This document shows, piece by piece, positions 34,464-43,522 of a stretch of 64,000 nt of DNA (within the stretch, counting starts at the first letter, position 1; each line of letters opens with the position of its first letter). The translations under genes and the position numbers were made by a program. Origin of the DNA: Blastocatellia bacterium (GTDB taxonomy: Bacteria; Acidobacteriota; Blastocatellia; Chloracidobacteriales; JADJPF01). Where the stretch lies: NCBI GenBank assembly GCA_016713405.1, contig JADJPF010000015.1, forward strand, positions 1 to 64,000, read 5' to 3'. The notes below the pieces were generated by a model that searched no databases, was not told the origin of the DNA, and saw only the letters and a program-made list of their open reading frames with translations.

Positions 34464-34630
34464 TATCTGTTCCTGTTTTTTATTAATATATTATTATTTA
34501 ATACTGAGATTTTAATAAGCCCTATATAAGTTACGACTTTCTTAGCCAAGAATCAAGAAAATCCTGAATATAATTTAGTAAAAGAAGCTAATATGATGTT
34601 TTATTGATGTAATAATTCAGGAGTTTAGCA

Positions 34631-34671
34631 TAGTAACCCGCTAAAAATTAATAAAAATTAACGGGTTACTA
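34631..34671 (-). terminator. Hairpin downstream of the nuclease-fold gene
   Basis: TAGTAACCCG (34631-34640) pairs with CGGGTTACTA (34662-34671). The hairpin is just after the stop of the gene at 34678 on the minus strand. The T-tail is weak, so it could also be an mRNA-stabilising structure. Confidence 0.5.
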
Positions 34672-34677
34672 ACAAGA

Positions 34678-35847
34678 TTAGATGTTACCAATAGCGATCT
34701 GCATTTTTAAGGCACTTTGTCTTGTAAGATAAAATTTAGTTGTTCCATCTCTTCCACTTAAATTAAGAACTAAACCACCATCTTTTCCAGTTGAAATTGT
34801 GACACTAGTTCCATATTGACCGCCAAAACTACCAACAGATGTTTGTACAGCAGTAAGAGTAGGTTGACTATCAGTTCCTTTACTTAAAAGTTTTTCTAGA
34901 TCTTTTAGACCATTGTATGTAGTAATAAAGGTAATTTCTTTGTTTTCTTGTTTTATGCTGATGCGATAAGAGGTTCCTATTACTTTGTTAACAGCTTTAT
35001 AAAGCTCTAATTTTTGGCTTTGGTCAAAGGCAGAAAAAAATACTGAACGAGTAACATCGTAAACTTGCTTAATGTCTTCATCTGGATCATTATTTTTTAT
35101 TGTTGTGTTATTTGATGTTGCAGGGCGGGTATTAGGATTTGTTTTTCTTAAATCATCCATGCTCATAGCAGCAGGGGGACGGTTATTTGAATTGTTGGAT
35201 GTGTTGCTAGTAGGACGATTAGTAGCTAAATCATTAAGGGTTACACCTGGGCCTTGTAATATTGGAGTAGAGGGACGAATATAAATTAAGTTTAAGCTTG
35301 GTTCTGGTTCTTGAAAGCTTTTTCCTTCAGCTTCAGCTATTTCTATTGGAGACTTCTCAGAGTTGGCCCAAATACCTACTTTTTGTTTACGAGCTTGTGC
35401 TTCAGCAGATTTAAGTGCGCCATCAATTTGTAGGTCTTCTTTTGCTGGTGTATAAAATCCAACTCCTAGTTTTAGAAGTTCTGTGTTTGCAATATCTTTT
35501 TCTATTCCACGTGAAAAAGTAACATAAATAAGTGCGCGACCAAATTGATCTCTATGGCCTAAACTTCCATAAGCACGATCAAAAGATATTTCTATTTTTT
35601 TACCTAAAAGCAAATCTTCCGTTAAAGCACGTGCTTGATCTCCAAATGGTTGTCCTTCTTTTTTACCATGTTTAGCTTGTGGGGAGGTTATTCCTATTAA
35701 TTTGGCTACTTCACCATTATCTAATACTAAAGTGTCAGCATCTTGAACACTTATAACAACACGATTTTTCCAAGGGTCAATTTGAGCAAGTAATAAAATA
35801 GGGAAAAATAACATTGTCAAAGTTGCTAACCAAAAATTCTTGAGCAT
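34678..35847 (-). CDS. Exported SNase-fold protein with degenerate active site
   Basis: The ATG at 35847 follows a GGAG site by 9 nt and opens with a signal peptide (MLKNFWLATLTMLFFPILLL). An upstream start in the same frame is less likely. The SNase-like domain covers about residues 28-170 of the 389-aa product: VQDADTLVLDNGEVAKLIGI, GKKIEISFDRAYG and DQFGRALIYVTF, ending KVGIWAN. The catalytic segment normally R-x-GIDTPE reads KLIGITSPQ, so the Arg, the Asp and the Glu of the canonical active site are all changed, while the later Arg in the YGR-type motif stays. Nuclease activity is therefore doubtful. The C-terminal half is beta-rich and unassigned. Confidence 0.8.
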   Translation of the reverse strand: MLKNFWLATLTMLFFPILLLAQIDPWKNRVVISVQDADTLVLDNGEVAKLIGITSPQAKHGKKEGQPFGDQARALTEDLLLGKKIEISFDRAYGSLGHRDQFGRALIYVTFSRGIEKDIANTELLKLGVGFYTPAKEDLQIDGALKSAEAQARKQKVGIWANSEKSPIEIAEAEGKSFQEPEPSLNLIYIRPSTPILQGPGVTLNDLATNRPTSNTSNNSNNRPPAAMSMDDLRKTNPNTRPATSNNTTIKNNDPDEDIKQVYDVTRSVFFSAFDQSQKLELYKAVNKVIGTSYRISIKQENKEITFITTYNGLKDLEKLLSKGTDSQPTLTAVQTSVGSFGGQYGTSVTISTGKDGGLVLNLSGRDGTTKFYLTRQSALKMQIAIGNI

Positions 35848-35973
35848 AAGCAAATCTCCAAACACATCAAATTACTAAAAATTTTATTGTTTTCTTATTA
35901 TGCTTATAAATGATTTTCTTTGCAATTGTAGATATAAATTCATTTCTTTTAACAATTACCTAGCACTTTTCAT

Positions 35974-37515
35974 TTAGTGAGAGGTATTGACTTTTTCTTG
36001 TTCAAGCAAAGAAATTTCCTTAAATTCATTTGATTGACTGCTTGGAATTAATAAAGCTGTTAAGAGTCCAAGTAGAGAAAGAAAAAAACAAATTGTAAAT
36101 ATTGAGTGTAAAGAATTTGATAGTCCTTGGGCAAATATATTTATTGACTCAAAACTTAAATTAAGACGAGTTGAAGAATCAAAAATTATACTAGGATTAT
36201 CAACTATTTGTGTAAGTTCTTGTCTTATTTGAGAGTTAGAAGCTTGTGCAGTTATTTTTGCTAAACTAAAAGCTAGCATACTTCCTAGTATACCTGTACC
36301 TAATACACCTCCAATATTGCGGAAAAATTGAGTTGAAGAAGTAACTACACCTAGTAGTTTATGCTCTACCTGGTTTTGTACAGCCATCAATATAGCAAAA
36401 GTAGCAAAACCCATGCCTATACCAATTGTTGCTATACTTAGGTAAATATAATATTTATTGCTGTTAGGGTTTATAGATAAAATAAGAAGAAAGTTTCCTA
36501 AAACTAGAGCTATCATTCCTAATATTACTAAAGGACGATAGCCAAAGCGTAAGATTAATTTACTGCTTATAAAAGAACTAAAAATCCAGCTAAATAATAG
36601 AAACATAATAGTTTTACCAGCTTCTGTTGCCGTGGATTTTAGAACAGATTGCATAAAAAGTGGTACAAATGACAATGTTCCAAAAAGTACACATCCTAAT
36701 AAAAAGTTTCCTACACTACTAATTAGAAAGATTCGTTCTTGAAATAAACTAAGCGGTAATATTGGTTCAACAGCTTGTTTTTCAAAATAGATAAAGGCAA
36801 ACAATAGAAGTAAACAAATTAGTAATAAACTTATTGTTATTAAAGAAGAGGAAATTTCTTTTGATTCTAAACAAACTATTAATAACAGAGAAATTAAAGC
36901 TGTTAATGAAATGGCTCCAGAATAATCAATTTTAGGTTTAGTTGTAGCAATAGGTAAGTTCTTCATACTAAAACTAATAACCAAAGTGGCTAACAAGCCA
37001 AAAGGGATATTTATATAAAAAACCCAACGCCAAGAAAAATTATCACTAATAAAACCACCTAAAACCGGCCCAAGTATAGAGGCAATACCCCAAACACTAC
37101 TAAATAAGCCTTGCATTTTAGCTCTTTGCTGTATGGTGTAGATTTCTCCAATAATTGTTAATCCCAAAGGAATAATTGCTCCAGCCCCAAGACCTTGTAA
37201 GGCACGAAAAATGATCAATTGATTCATAGATTGGGAAAGCCCAGAAAGTGCTGAACCAATTAAAAATATACTAATACCTAATAGATAAGCAGAACGTCTT
37301 CCATAAAGATCAGAAAGTTTGCCCCAAATCGGCATGCTAACAGTAGAAGTAAGTAGATAAATAGAAAAGACCCAGCTATATCTAGCCAATCCACCCAGAC
37401 TTGCTATTACTGTGGGCATTGCTGTTGAAACAACAGTTGATTCCATTGCCGCAAGTAACATTCCTGTTAATACTGCAATAGTAATCCATAAACGTTGTTG
37501 TCTAGATAGTTGCAT
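35974..37515 (-). CDS. MFS transporter, 14-TM DHA2 (EmrB/QacA) type
   Basis: The 513-aa protein has about 14 hydrophobic segments and the motifs of the EmrB/QacA family: VVSTAMPTVIASLGG in TM1, WGKLSDLYGRRSAY in the TM2-3 loop, RALQGLGAGAIIP, and VWGIASILGPVLGGFISDNFSWRW. It should export drugs or other hydrophobic compounds by proton antiport; the substrate is unknown. It stands alone, with a promoter region upstream at 37516-37700. Confidence 0.9.
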   Translation of the reverse strand: MQLSRQQRLWITIAVLTGMLLAAMESTVVSTAMPTVIASLGGLARYSWVFSIYLLTSTVSMPIWGKLSDLYGRRSAYLLGISIFLIGSALSGLSQSMNQLIIFRALQGLGAGAIIPLGLTIIGEIYTIQQRAKMQGLFSSVWGIASILGPVLGGFISDNFSWRWVFYINIPFGLLATLVISFSMKNLPIATTKPKIDYSGAISLTALISLLLIVCLESKEISSSLITISLLLICLLLLFAFIYFEKQAVEPILPLSLFQERIFLISSVGNFLLGCVLFGTLSFVPLFMQSVLKSTATEAGKTIMFLLFSWIFSSFISSKLILRFGYRPLVILGMIALVLGNFLLILSINPNSNKYYIYLSIATIGIGMGFATFAILMAVQNQVEHKLLGVVTSSTQFFRNIGGVLGTGILGSMLAFSLAKITAQASNSQIRQELTQIVDNPSIIFDSSTRLNLSFESINIFAQGLSNSLHSIFTICFFLSLLGLLTALLIPSSQSNEFKEISLLEQEKVNTSH

Positions 37516-37764
37516 AAAGTGTTTTTCCTAGTTTGACAAATTAAAAAAATACAAAACATAATAAGTAACAAAAATGAATCTACGCAATAGATCTAAACAT
37601 AGTTGAACTATTTGCCAAAAGTAGTGACAATAACAAAAAACTTGCGCTACTATAACTAAAAATATTTAGTTATATCAGAAATTACTTAAAGTAATCTAAA
37701 GAATTAAACATATAAATAAGCTATAGTTTTTTATTGCTAAGGACAATAAGTTTTAGAGGTGATG

Positions 37765-37980
37765 ATGTCATCAGAAGCAAAAAGCATTTTTTGTGAACAT
37801 ATTAGGGTAGGCGATAAACCTTTGTTTGAAGATGATGATCCAACAATAGATAGTTCACAAGTGGAAACAGCACCTGCTTTTCAATGTGGATTAAGTGTGC
37901 AGCCCTGTCGCTATGCAACACGTAAAAATCAATGCCCCACTTATCAAAATTATTTAGTAAAACTTTCCTCTATAAATTAG
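37765..37980 (+). CDS. Small four-cysteine protein of unknown function
   Basis: The frame begins at one of two adjacent ATG codons after AGAGGTG; the second ATG (37765) has the better spacing. The product is about 71 residues, acidic in the middle (FEDDDPTID) and with cysteines at FCEH, CGLSVQPC and CPTY. Four Cys in 45 residues suggest metal binding or disulfides. There is no signal peptide. I do not recognise the family. A terminator-like AT-rich spacer follows. Confidence 0.55.
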   Translation: MSSEAKSIFCEHIRVGDKPLFEDDDPTIDSSQVETAPAFQCGLSVQPCRYATRKNQCPTYQNYLVKLSSIN

Positions 37981-38141
37981 TTAAGTAAAAAGTTAAGATT
38001 ATTAAAAATCTTAATTTTCTGTTAAAAGTGCTTTTATAATAAACTATTGATTTGTTAGTTATTTGGAAACAAAGAAAATATTTAGACATTTAGATAATCA
38101 TATTTTTGTTTTATAAAAGATTTTATATATTTAAGGATGTT

Positions 38142-39266
38142 ATGGGTACAATACTTGTTATTGATGATGATAAATTTATTACAGAAATAATAGCTAGATT
38201 TTTAAATAAGCATAATCATGAAGTATTAAAAGTACATAAAGGTAAAGAAGGTATCAAAATAGCTATAGATACATTACCAGATGTTATTTTACTAGATCAA
38301 GTAATGCCAGATATTGAAGGCACTGCTGTTTGTGAGACCTTAAAAAATGATGAAAGAACAAAAGATATCCCAATAGTTTTTGTTACTTCTAAGGTTGAGT
38401 TAGATGATCAAGTACAAGCCTTAAGACTAGGAGCGCATGACTATATTTGTAAACCTATTGAGCCAAAAGAGTTAATTGCTCGTGTTGAGGCTGCTTTAAG
38501 GATCAAATATCTTCAAGATCAATTAAAAGATAAGTTACGCATTAGCCAAGAATTAGAAGAAACTCGCCAACATTTACTTGAACAATATATGAATTCTATG
38601 TTTGGGCAACTAGCAGAAAGTCTAATGCATGAATTAAATAATCCTTTAATGGCCGTTATTGGACTAGCAGAGCTAGTAAAAGGACGTGGTTTATCTAGAG
38701 ACAATCAATTGTTATCCCATATGGAAATGATTAGAGATATGGGATTAAGGGCTAGTGCTAAACTAAATAGTCTACTCTGTATTGCTAAAGATGAAGGTAG
38801 TAGTATAAGTATTGATGTTAATAAAATTGTTAAAGATGTTGTTGAATTAGTAAATGCACATCTTTTAATTGCAGGTGTGGAGTTAAACTTAATCTTGCAA
38901 GATAACATAAAGGAAATTAAAGGTAATCAAAGTCAAATTGCTAGAGCCATACTAGCCTTAATAAATAATGCTATTGAAGCTACAGAAAAAAGTTCAGATA
39001 TTAGCAATAAAAAAATTGCTGTTCATACATCACAACTACCAACAGGAGAAGTTAGTATAAAAGTCTATAATTTTACAGGACATATTTCTGAAGATATAAA
39101 AGAAAAACTGTTCCAACCCTTTTTTACTACCAAAAAGAGTAATTATCATGCAGGTTTAGGATTATATTTTGTCCAAAATATAGCTAAAGACCATAAAGGT
39201 CATATTAATTGGGAAAGTACATTAGAAAATACTTGGTTTGAGGTAGTTTTACCAGTTAATCTATAG
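38142..39266 (+). CDS. Response regulator-histidine kinase hybrid
   Basis: The ATG at 38142 has AAGGA just upstream and starts MGTILVIDDDKFITE. The 374-aa protein has an N-terminal receiver domain (phospho-acceptor Asp in VILLDQVMPD, Thr and Lys in VFVTSKVE and ICKPIEP). A coiled linker follows, then a histidine kinase: H-box LMHELNNPLMAVIGL, N-box INNAIEATE, and G-boxes (AGLGLYFVQNIAKDHKG). No sensor or membrane domain is present, so it acts in the cytoplasm and takes its signal through the receiver domain. The kinase and receiver order is the reverse of classical hybrids. Confidence 0.92.
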   Translation: MGTILVIDDDKFITEIIARFLNKHNHEVLKVHKGKEGIKIAIDTLPDVILLDQVMPDIEGTAVCETLKNDERTKDIPIVFVTSKVELDDQVQALRLGAHDYICKPIEPKELIARVEAALRIKYLQDQLKDKLRISQELEETRQHLLEQYMNSMFGQLAESLMHELNNPLMAVIGLAELVKGRGLSRDNQLLSHMEMIRDMGLRASAKLNSLLCIAKDEGSSISIDVNKIVKDVVELVNAHLLIAGVELNLILQDNIKEIKGNQSQIARAILALINNAIEATEKSSDISNKKIAVHTSQLPTGEVSIKVYNFTGHISEDIKEKLFQPFFTTKKSNYHAGLGLYFVQNIAKDHKGHINWESTLENTWFEVVLPVNL

Positions 39267-39285
39267 ACTCACGTTTTTATTTAGG

Positions 39286-40326
39286 TTAATCTCCTATAGA
39301 TCCAATACTATCTAAAGGCCAATAGCGAAATATTGCTTTACCATAAATATATTTCTCTGGTACTAGTCCCCATGCACGACTGTCATTAGAAGCATCCCGA
39401 TTATCTCCCATTACAAAATAATGGTGTTCATCAACTATCCAATAACGATTGGGTATTACGTTAGATGTATATTCGGCAGAAAGATAAGGCTCAGGTACAT
39501 AACTATTATTAATGTATAATTTACCGTTAGTAATACGGATTTCATCCCCAGGCACACCTATTACTCTTTTAATAAATGATTGACTTGGGTTTTTTGGATA
39601 CCAAAAAACTACTATATCTCCTCTATTTATTGACTCAAATTGGTAAATAAATTTATTAATAAAAATCCGTTCTCCATCATGTAACTTAGGCAACATACTT
39701 GTGCCTTCTACTTTTACTGGTTGAATAACAAAAATAACTATCATTAATGCAACAGTAGCAGCAAAAAGAAAATCCCTAGTTAAAGATTTAGCCTCACTAA
39801 ACCAAACTTTAGAACTAGGAGTTTCTTTGTCTAAATTTACTAACTCTATTTGTAAATCATCTGTAGGTAAAAAACCTTTTAGAGGAGTATTTTTATTAGG
39901 GCGAATATAAAGACTTGGCATTGATAACTTTTGTTTTTTAATTGCTTTTTGACTAGAAATAAACAAATCTTCTTTTGTGCTTTCTTTTAAGGTCAGGGCT
40001 ATCTGATTATTGATTGTTTGGTTTTCTAACATAGCCTTGCCTAGGGCATCAGCTTCATCTATTTCTGTTATTGGCAATGCTTTATCTAAAACTATTTTAT
40101 CTACTAATAAATTTATAGGTTGATCTAATAAACAAGTTGCTGATTGCAGATCTGTTAAAGGTATTTCAATTATATTAGAATTAGTTGTAGATAATACACT
40201 TTGAGCATTTTCACTATCTATGTTATTTTTAAGTAAGTTATCGTGTGTAGTAGGATTATGTTTTTCTGTTTCTAAAGTTGGTTGAAGGTTGTTTTTAACT
40301 TGAGTAGTTAGATCTCTATTTTCCAT
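39286..40326 (-). CDS. lepB: Signal peptidase I with long N-terminal extension
   Basis: The catalytic part has Ser210 in VEGTSMLPKLHDGE, Lys253 in SFIKRVIGVPGDEI, and the box GDNRDASNDSRAWG, as expected for the S26A family. The membrane anchor (residues 187-202) precedes the serine. What is odd is the first 180 residues, which are polar, low-complexity and without a known domain (many Asn, Thr, Leu); most bacterial enzymes start within 30 residues of the anchor. The only ATG with family context near the anchor would be internal, and the ORF upstream is open with no stop, so the long form is kept. Confidence 0.88.
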   Translation of the reverse strand: MENRDLTTQVKNNLQPTLETEKHNPTTHDNLLKNNIDSENAQSVLSTTNSNIIEIPLTDLQSATCLLDQPINLLVDKIVLDKALPITEIDEADALGKAMLENQTINNQIALTLKESTKEDLFISSQKAIKKQKLSMPSLYIRPNKNTPLKGFLPTDDLQIELVNLDKETPSSKVWFSEAKSLTRDFLFAATVALMIVIFVIQPVKVEGTSMLPKLHDGERIFINKFIYQFESINRGDIVVFWYPKNPSQSFIKRVIGVPGDEIRITNGKLYINNSYVPEPYLSAEYTSNVIPNRYWIVDEHHYFVMGDNRDASNDSRAWGLVPEKYIYGKAIFRYWPLDSIGSIGD

Positions 40327-40614
40327 AAAATTTTGTTTATTTGAATTTTTAATAATTTGTATTGCTATTTGAAATTTTCTTTGGCTACAAAATTATAACC
40401 TAAATATACTTAGAGCAAAATAATTCTATTGCCTAATAAGTTAGATAAGAAAATTTTGTTTCAAAAAATTTTTGATTTTTTAAGAACTAAAGCTAATCTT
40501 AAAATTATATGGATAATTTAAGCGATTAAGCTCTTGACAGAAAGTAAATAAACAAACTATCTTTACTGTTTCTGTTTTCAACATACAAATTCTTAACCTA
40601 AGTGGAGAAAAACC

Positions 40615-40824
40615 TTGAAAGAGAAAATTCATCCTCAATACAATGTAATTACTGTTAGTTGTTCTTGTGGAGAACAATTTCAAACTAAATCAACCAAAAA
40701 AGAATTAAGACTAGAAATTTGTTCTGCTTGTCACCCTTTTTATACTGGCAAACAAAAGCTAATTGATACTGCTGGGCGTGTAGATAGATTTAACAAGAAA
40801 TACGCACGCGCTATGCAAAAATAA
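40615..40824 (+). CDS. rpmE: 50S ribosomal protein bL31
   Basis: The 69-aa protein is KIHPQYNVITVSCSCGEQFQTKST with the CxC and later CxxC (ICSACHPFYTGKQK) zinc pairs of zinc-type L31. The start is TTG at 40615, with GGAG nearby, since no ATG fits. The gene is followed at a distance by DUF1385 and prfA, the arrangement known from many bacteria. Confidence 0.94.
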   Translation: MKEKIHPQYNVITVSCSCGEQFQTKSTKKELRLEICSACHPFYTGKQKLIDTAGRVDRFNKKYARAMQK

Positions 40825-40923
40825 GTTACTATAAGCGAGGTTGGAACTGGTGAAATACACGAGAGGAAAAATAAATTAATGTCCACTCATCCAACCAAAC
40901 TAAGCTATATACACTAGCTAACT

Positions 40924-40995
40924 AAAAACCACAATATTAGTCTTAAGTAAAATGCTACTTTGATAGCGTTACTTAGGTCTAGTGTTGTGGTTTTT
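40924..40995 (+). terminator. Long hairpin between rpmE and DUF1385 gene
   Basis: AAAAACCACAATATTAGTCT at 40924-40943 pairs with the T-rich right arm ending at 40995 over about 27 positions with a few mismatches, and a T-run follows. It is a terminator for rpmE or an attenuator for the DUF1385 gene, whose start is 35 nt beyond it. Confidence 0.7.
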
Positions 40996-41029
40996 GCTTT
41001 TAGTTAAGTTTTTTGCAAAGGGAAATTTT

Positions 41030-42127
41030 ATGAAAGAAGAAGAAATTATTGTTGGTGGACAAGCTGTTATTGAGGGTGTAATGATGCGTGTGCCAAATGC
41101 TTATGCTGTGGCTGTACGCCGTCCCGATGGAGAGATAGTTAGCTTACAAGAAAAACTTCCTCAACATAATATAAAATTCCCTTTGTTAAAGTTACCTATA
41201 GTTAGAGGTAGCGTTACTTTAATACATTCAATGTTACTTGGGGTTAAAGCCTTAACATTTAGTGCTAATGTAGCAATTGAAGCCGAAGAAATAGCAGCAG
41301 GTAAAACGCCAACAAAGAATACTCAAACTACAATTTTTGCTATTTTGCCTGCAATTGGGTTTAATTTACTGATTTTTGTCTTTCTACCATTGTTTTTAAC
41401 AAATCTGATTTTTTTAATGGCACGTGGGGAAAATTTTGAGAAATACCATCAACAAAATTTAATAAACAACCATCAAAGCATTGAAAGCCCAAACAACACA
41501 GGTACTTGGCAAAATAAAGCTTATGAAACGCTAGAAAAAGTAAAATTTTATGTTCGACCCGTTAGACCATCTCTACTTTTTAACTTAGTAGATGGTGTAA
41601 TTCGTATGTTGTTATTTTTAAGTTTTATTACTTTGATTTCTCGAATGGATGATATTAAAAGAGTCTTTCAATATCATGGGGCAGAACATAAGGTTGTTTA
41701 TAATTGGGAATCTGGCAAAGCCTTAACTGTTGAAAACGCTCGTTGTCAACCACGTCAACATCCTCGCTGTGGTACATCATTCTTAATGATTGTTATGTTA
41801 GTAAGTATTATTACTTTTTCTATTATTAAATTTGACACTTTTTTGTTGAATTTTCTAGCTAGAATTTTTTTAATTCCTTTAGTTGCAGGAGTTTCTTATG
41901 AATTTATTCGTTTTTCTGCCCGATGTTTAGCAAACAAAGATGGAAATCTAAAAACTAAAAATGTTTTAGCTGTAGCGTTATTTCAATTTTTAACTGCTCC
42001 AGGGCTTTGGCTACAAAATATTACTACTCAAGAGCCATCTGATGATCAATTGGAAGTAGCTATTTATGCCTTAAAAAAAGCCTTAGAAGTAGAAAATCCA
42101 ACTACTCTACAATTAGCCGCAGATTGA
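41030..42127 (+). CDS. DUF1385 membrane protein (YqhQ-like)
   Basis: The ATG at 41030 is preceded by AAAGGGA. The 365-aa protein starts EEIIVGGQAVIEGVMMRVPN and has the central block YHGAEHKVVYNWE and RQHPRCGTSFLMIVM, which define DUF1385. Several hydrophobic segments (near ILPAIGFNLLIFVFLPLFL and LLFLSFITLI) make it an integral membrane protein. The family's function is not established. It usually lies between rpmE and prfA, as here. Confidence 0.88.
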   Translation: MKEEEIIVGGQAVIEGVMMRVPNAYAVAVRRPDGEIVSLQEKLPQHNIKFPLLKLPIVRGSVTLIHSMLLGVKALTFSANVAIEAEEIAAGKTPTKNTQTTIFAILPAIGFNLLIFVFLPLFLTNLIFLMARGENFEKYHQQNLINNHQSIESPNNTGTWQNKAYETLEKVKFYVRPVRPSLLFNLVDGVIRMLLFLSFITLISRMDDIKRVFQYHGAEHKVVYNWESGKALTVENARCQPRQHPRCGTSFLMIVMLVSIITFSIIKFDTFLLNFLARIFLIPLVAGVSYEFIRFSARCLANKDGNLKTKNVLAVALFQFLTAPGLWLQNITTQEPSDDQLEVAIYALKKALEVENPTTLQLAAD

Positions 42128-42194
42128 TATTAGAAAGCTAAAACACTCAACGGATTGCTTAATAAAATTTACTTGAGATTATAGAGGCAAAGTT

Positions 42195-43271
42195 ATGTTT
42201 GAAAAATTAGCGTCAATAGAAAATAAATATGAAGAATTAGCTCAACAAATGAGCGACCAAGAAATTTTGTCTGACCCTAGTCGTTACACAAAAATTGCTA
42301 AACAACATCGTGACTTAACAGAAGTTGTTAATAAATATCGTATTTATAAAACTTCTTTAGATGAATTGGAACAAGCCAATGAACTCTTAAGAGAGTGTGA
42401 CGATCCAGAAATGCGAGCCTTAGCTAGAGAAGAAGTTGGTAGTGAAGAAAAAAGACTTTCTCAGACAGAAGAAGAATTAAAAGTATTACTACTACCAAAA
42501 GACCCAAATGATGATAAAAACGTGTTGTTAGAAGTTCGTGCTGGCACAGGTGGCGACGAAGCTGCGCTTTTTGCAGCAGAAATTTTCCGTATGTATGCCC
42601 GTTATGCTGAACGTCACGGATGGAAGCTAACAGTTTTAGATTCTTCTGAAACAGGTATTGGGGGGCTTAAAGAAGCTGTAGCAATGATTGAAGGCGATAA
42701 AGTTTATTCTAAGCTTAAACATGAATCAGGTGTTCATCGTGTTCAACGTGTTCCACAAACGGAAAGCTCTGGGCGTATTCATACTTCTGCTGTAACAGTT
42801 GCTGTTTTACCTGAAGCAGAAGACGTTGATGTTCATATAGATATGAAAGATCTAAGAATTGATACTTTTTGCTCTTCTGGGCCAGGGGGTCAATCAGTAA
42901 ATACTACATATTCTGCTGTAAGACTTACTCATATTCCTACTAACACCGTAGTTTCTTGTCAGGATGAAAAATCTCAAATTAAAAATAGAGAAAAAGCTAT
43001 GCGAGTTCTACGCTCTCGTTTGTTAGAAGTTGAGCGACAAAAACAACAAGATGCAATCTCTGCTGAAAGAAAGCAACAAGTTGGCTCAGGTGATCGTAGC
43101 GAGAAAATTCGTACCTATAATTTTAAGGATAACCGAGTTTCAGACCATCGAATTGGTTACACTGTTCATCAATTGGATATGTTTATGGATGGAGAAATCG
43201 GAGATCTAATCCAAGCACTTATTACTTATTATCAAGCAGAAAAACTACGTCAACAAGCTGAAGCAGCCTAA
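42195..43271 (+). CDS. prfA: Peptide chain release factor 1
   Basis: The 358-aa protein is a class I release factor. The GGQ motif is at residues 231-233 (SSGPGGQSVN), and the stop-codon-recognition tripeptide at 187-189 reads PQT within QRVPQTESSGRIHTSA. RF1 has P-x-T and RF2 has SPF, so this is RF1 and reads UAA and UAG. Other family blocks are EVRAGTGGDEAALFA and ESGVHRVQRVP. It is followed by a strong terminator at 43363. No prmC methyltransferase gene follows in the window. Confidence 0.94.
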   Translation: MFEKLASIENKYEELAQQMSDQEILSDPSRYTKIAKQHRDLTEVVNKYRIYKTSLDELEQANELLRECDDPEMRALAREEVGSEEKRLSQTEEELKVLLLPKDPNDDKNVLLEVRAGTGGDEAALFAAEIFRMYARYAERHGWKLTVLDSSETGIGGLKEAVAMIEGDKVYSKLKHESGVHRVQRVPQTESSGRIHTSAVTVAVLPEAEDVDVHIDMKDLRIDTFCSSGPGGQSVNTTYSAVRLTHIPTNTVVSCQDEKSQIKNREKAMRVLRSRLLEVERQKQQDAISAERKQQVGSGDRSEKIRTYNFKDNRVSDHRIGYTVHQLDMFMDGEIGDLIQALITYYQAEKLRQQAEAA

Positions 43272-43362
43272 ACAAATTAATATAAATGTTTAGAAATTGG
43301 CTAAAAGCTGTGTAAAGTATTTAGGCAATTTTAAGTATTCATACTTGTAAGCTATGCTAAAG

Positions 43363-43390
43363 AATAAAACCTGCTAACACAGGTTTTATT
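43363..43390 (+). terminator. Rho-independent terminator after prfA
   Basis: An 11-bp perfect stem (43363-43373 with 43380-43390) followed by a T-run, about 90 nt after the prfA stop. Confidence 0.85.
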
Positions 43391-43522
43391 TTTTTATAAA
43401 AAAGGCAAAATTATCTAAAATTTACACTTTCGCCAGTAAATTTCCAAACTTGTAAATAAGTGATTAAGTCTAATGAGGCAAATGAGCAAACCAATAAGAA
43501 AAAATTTAGGAGGCTCGAAAAG

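Noticed and set aside
40982..41030. GTG start for the DUF1385 gene upstream of the ATG at 41030
   Set aside because: It would lie inside the hairpin and lacks a ribosome-binding site; the ATG at 41030 has AAAGGGA in position.
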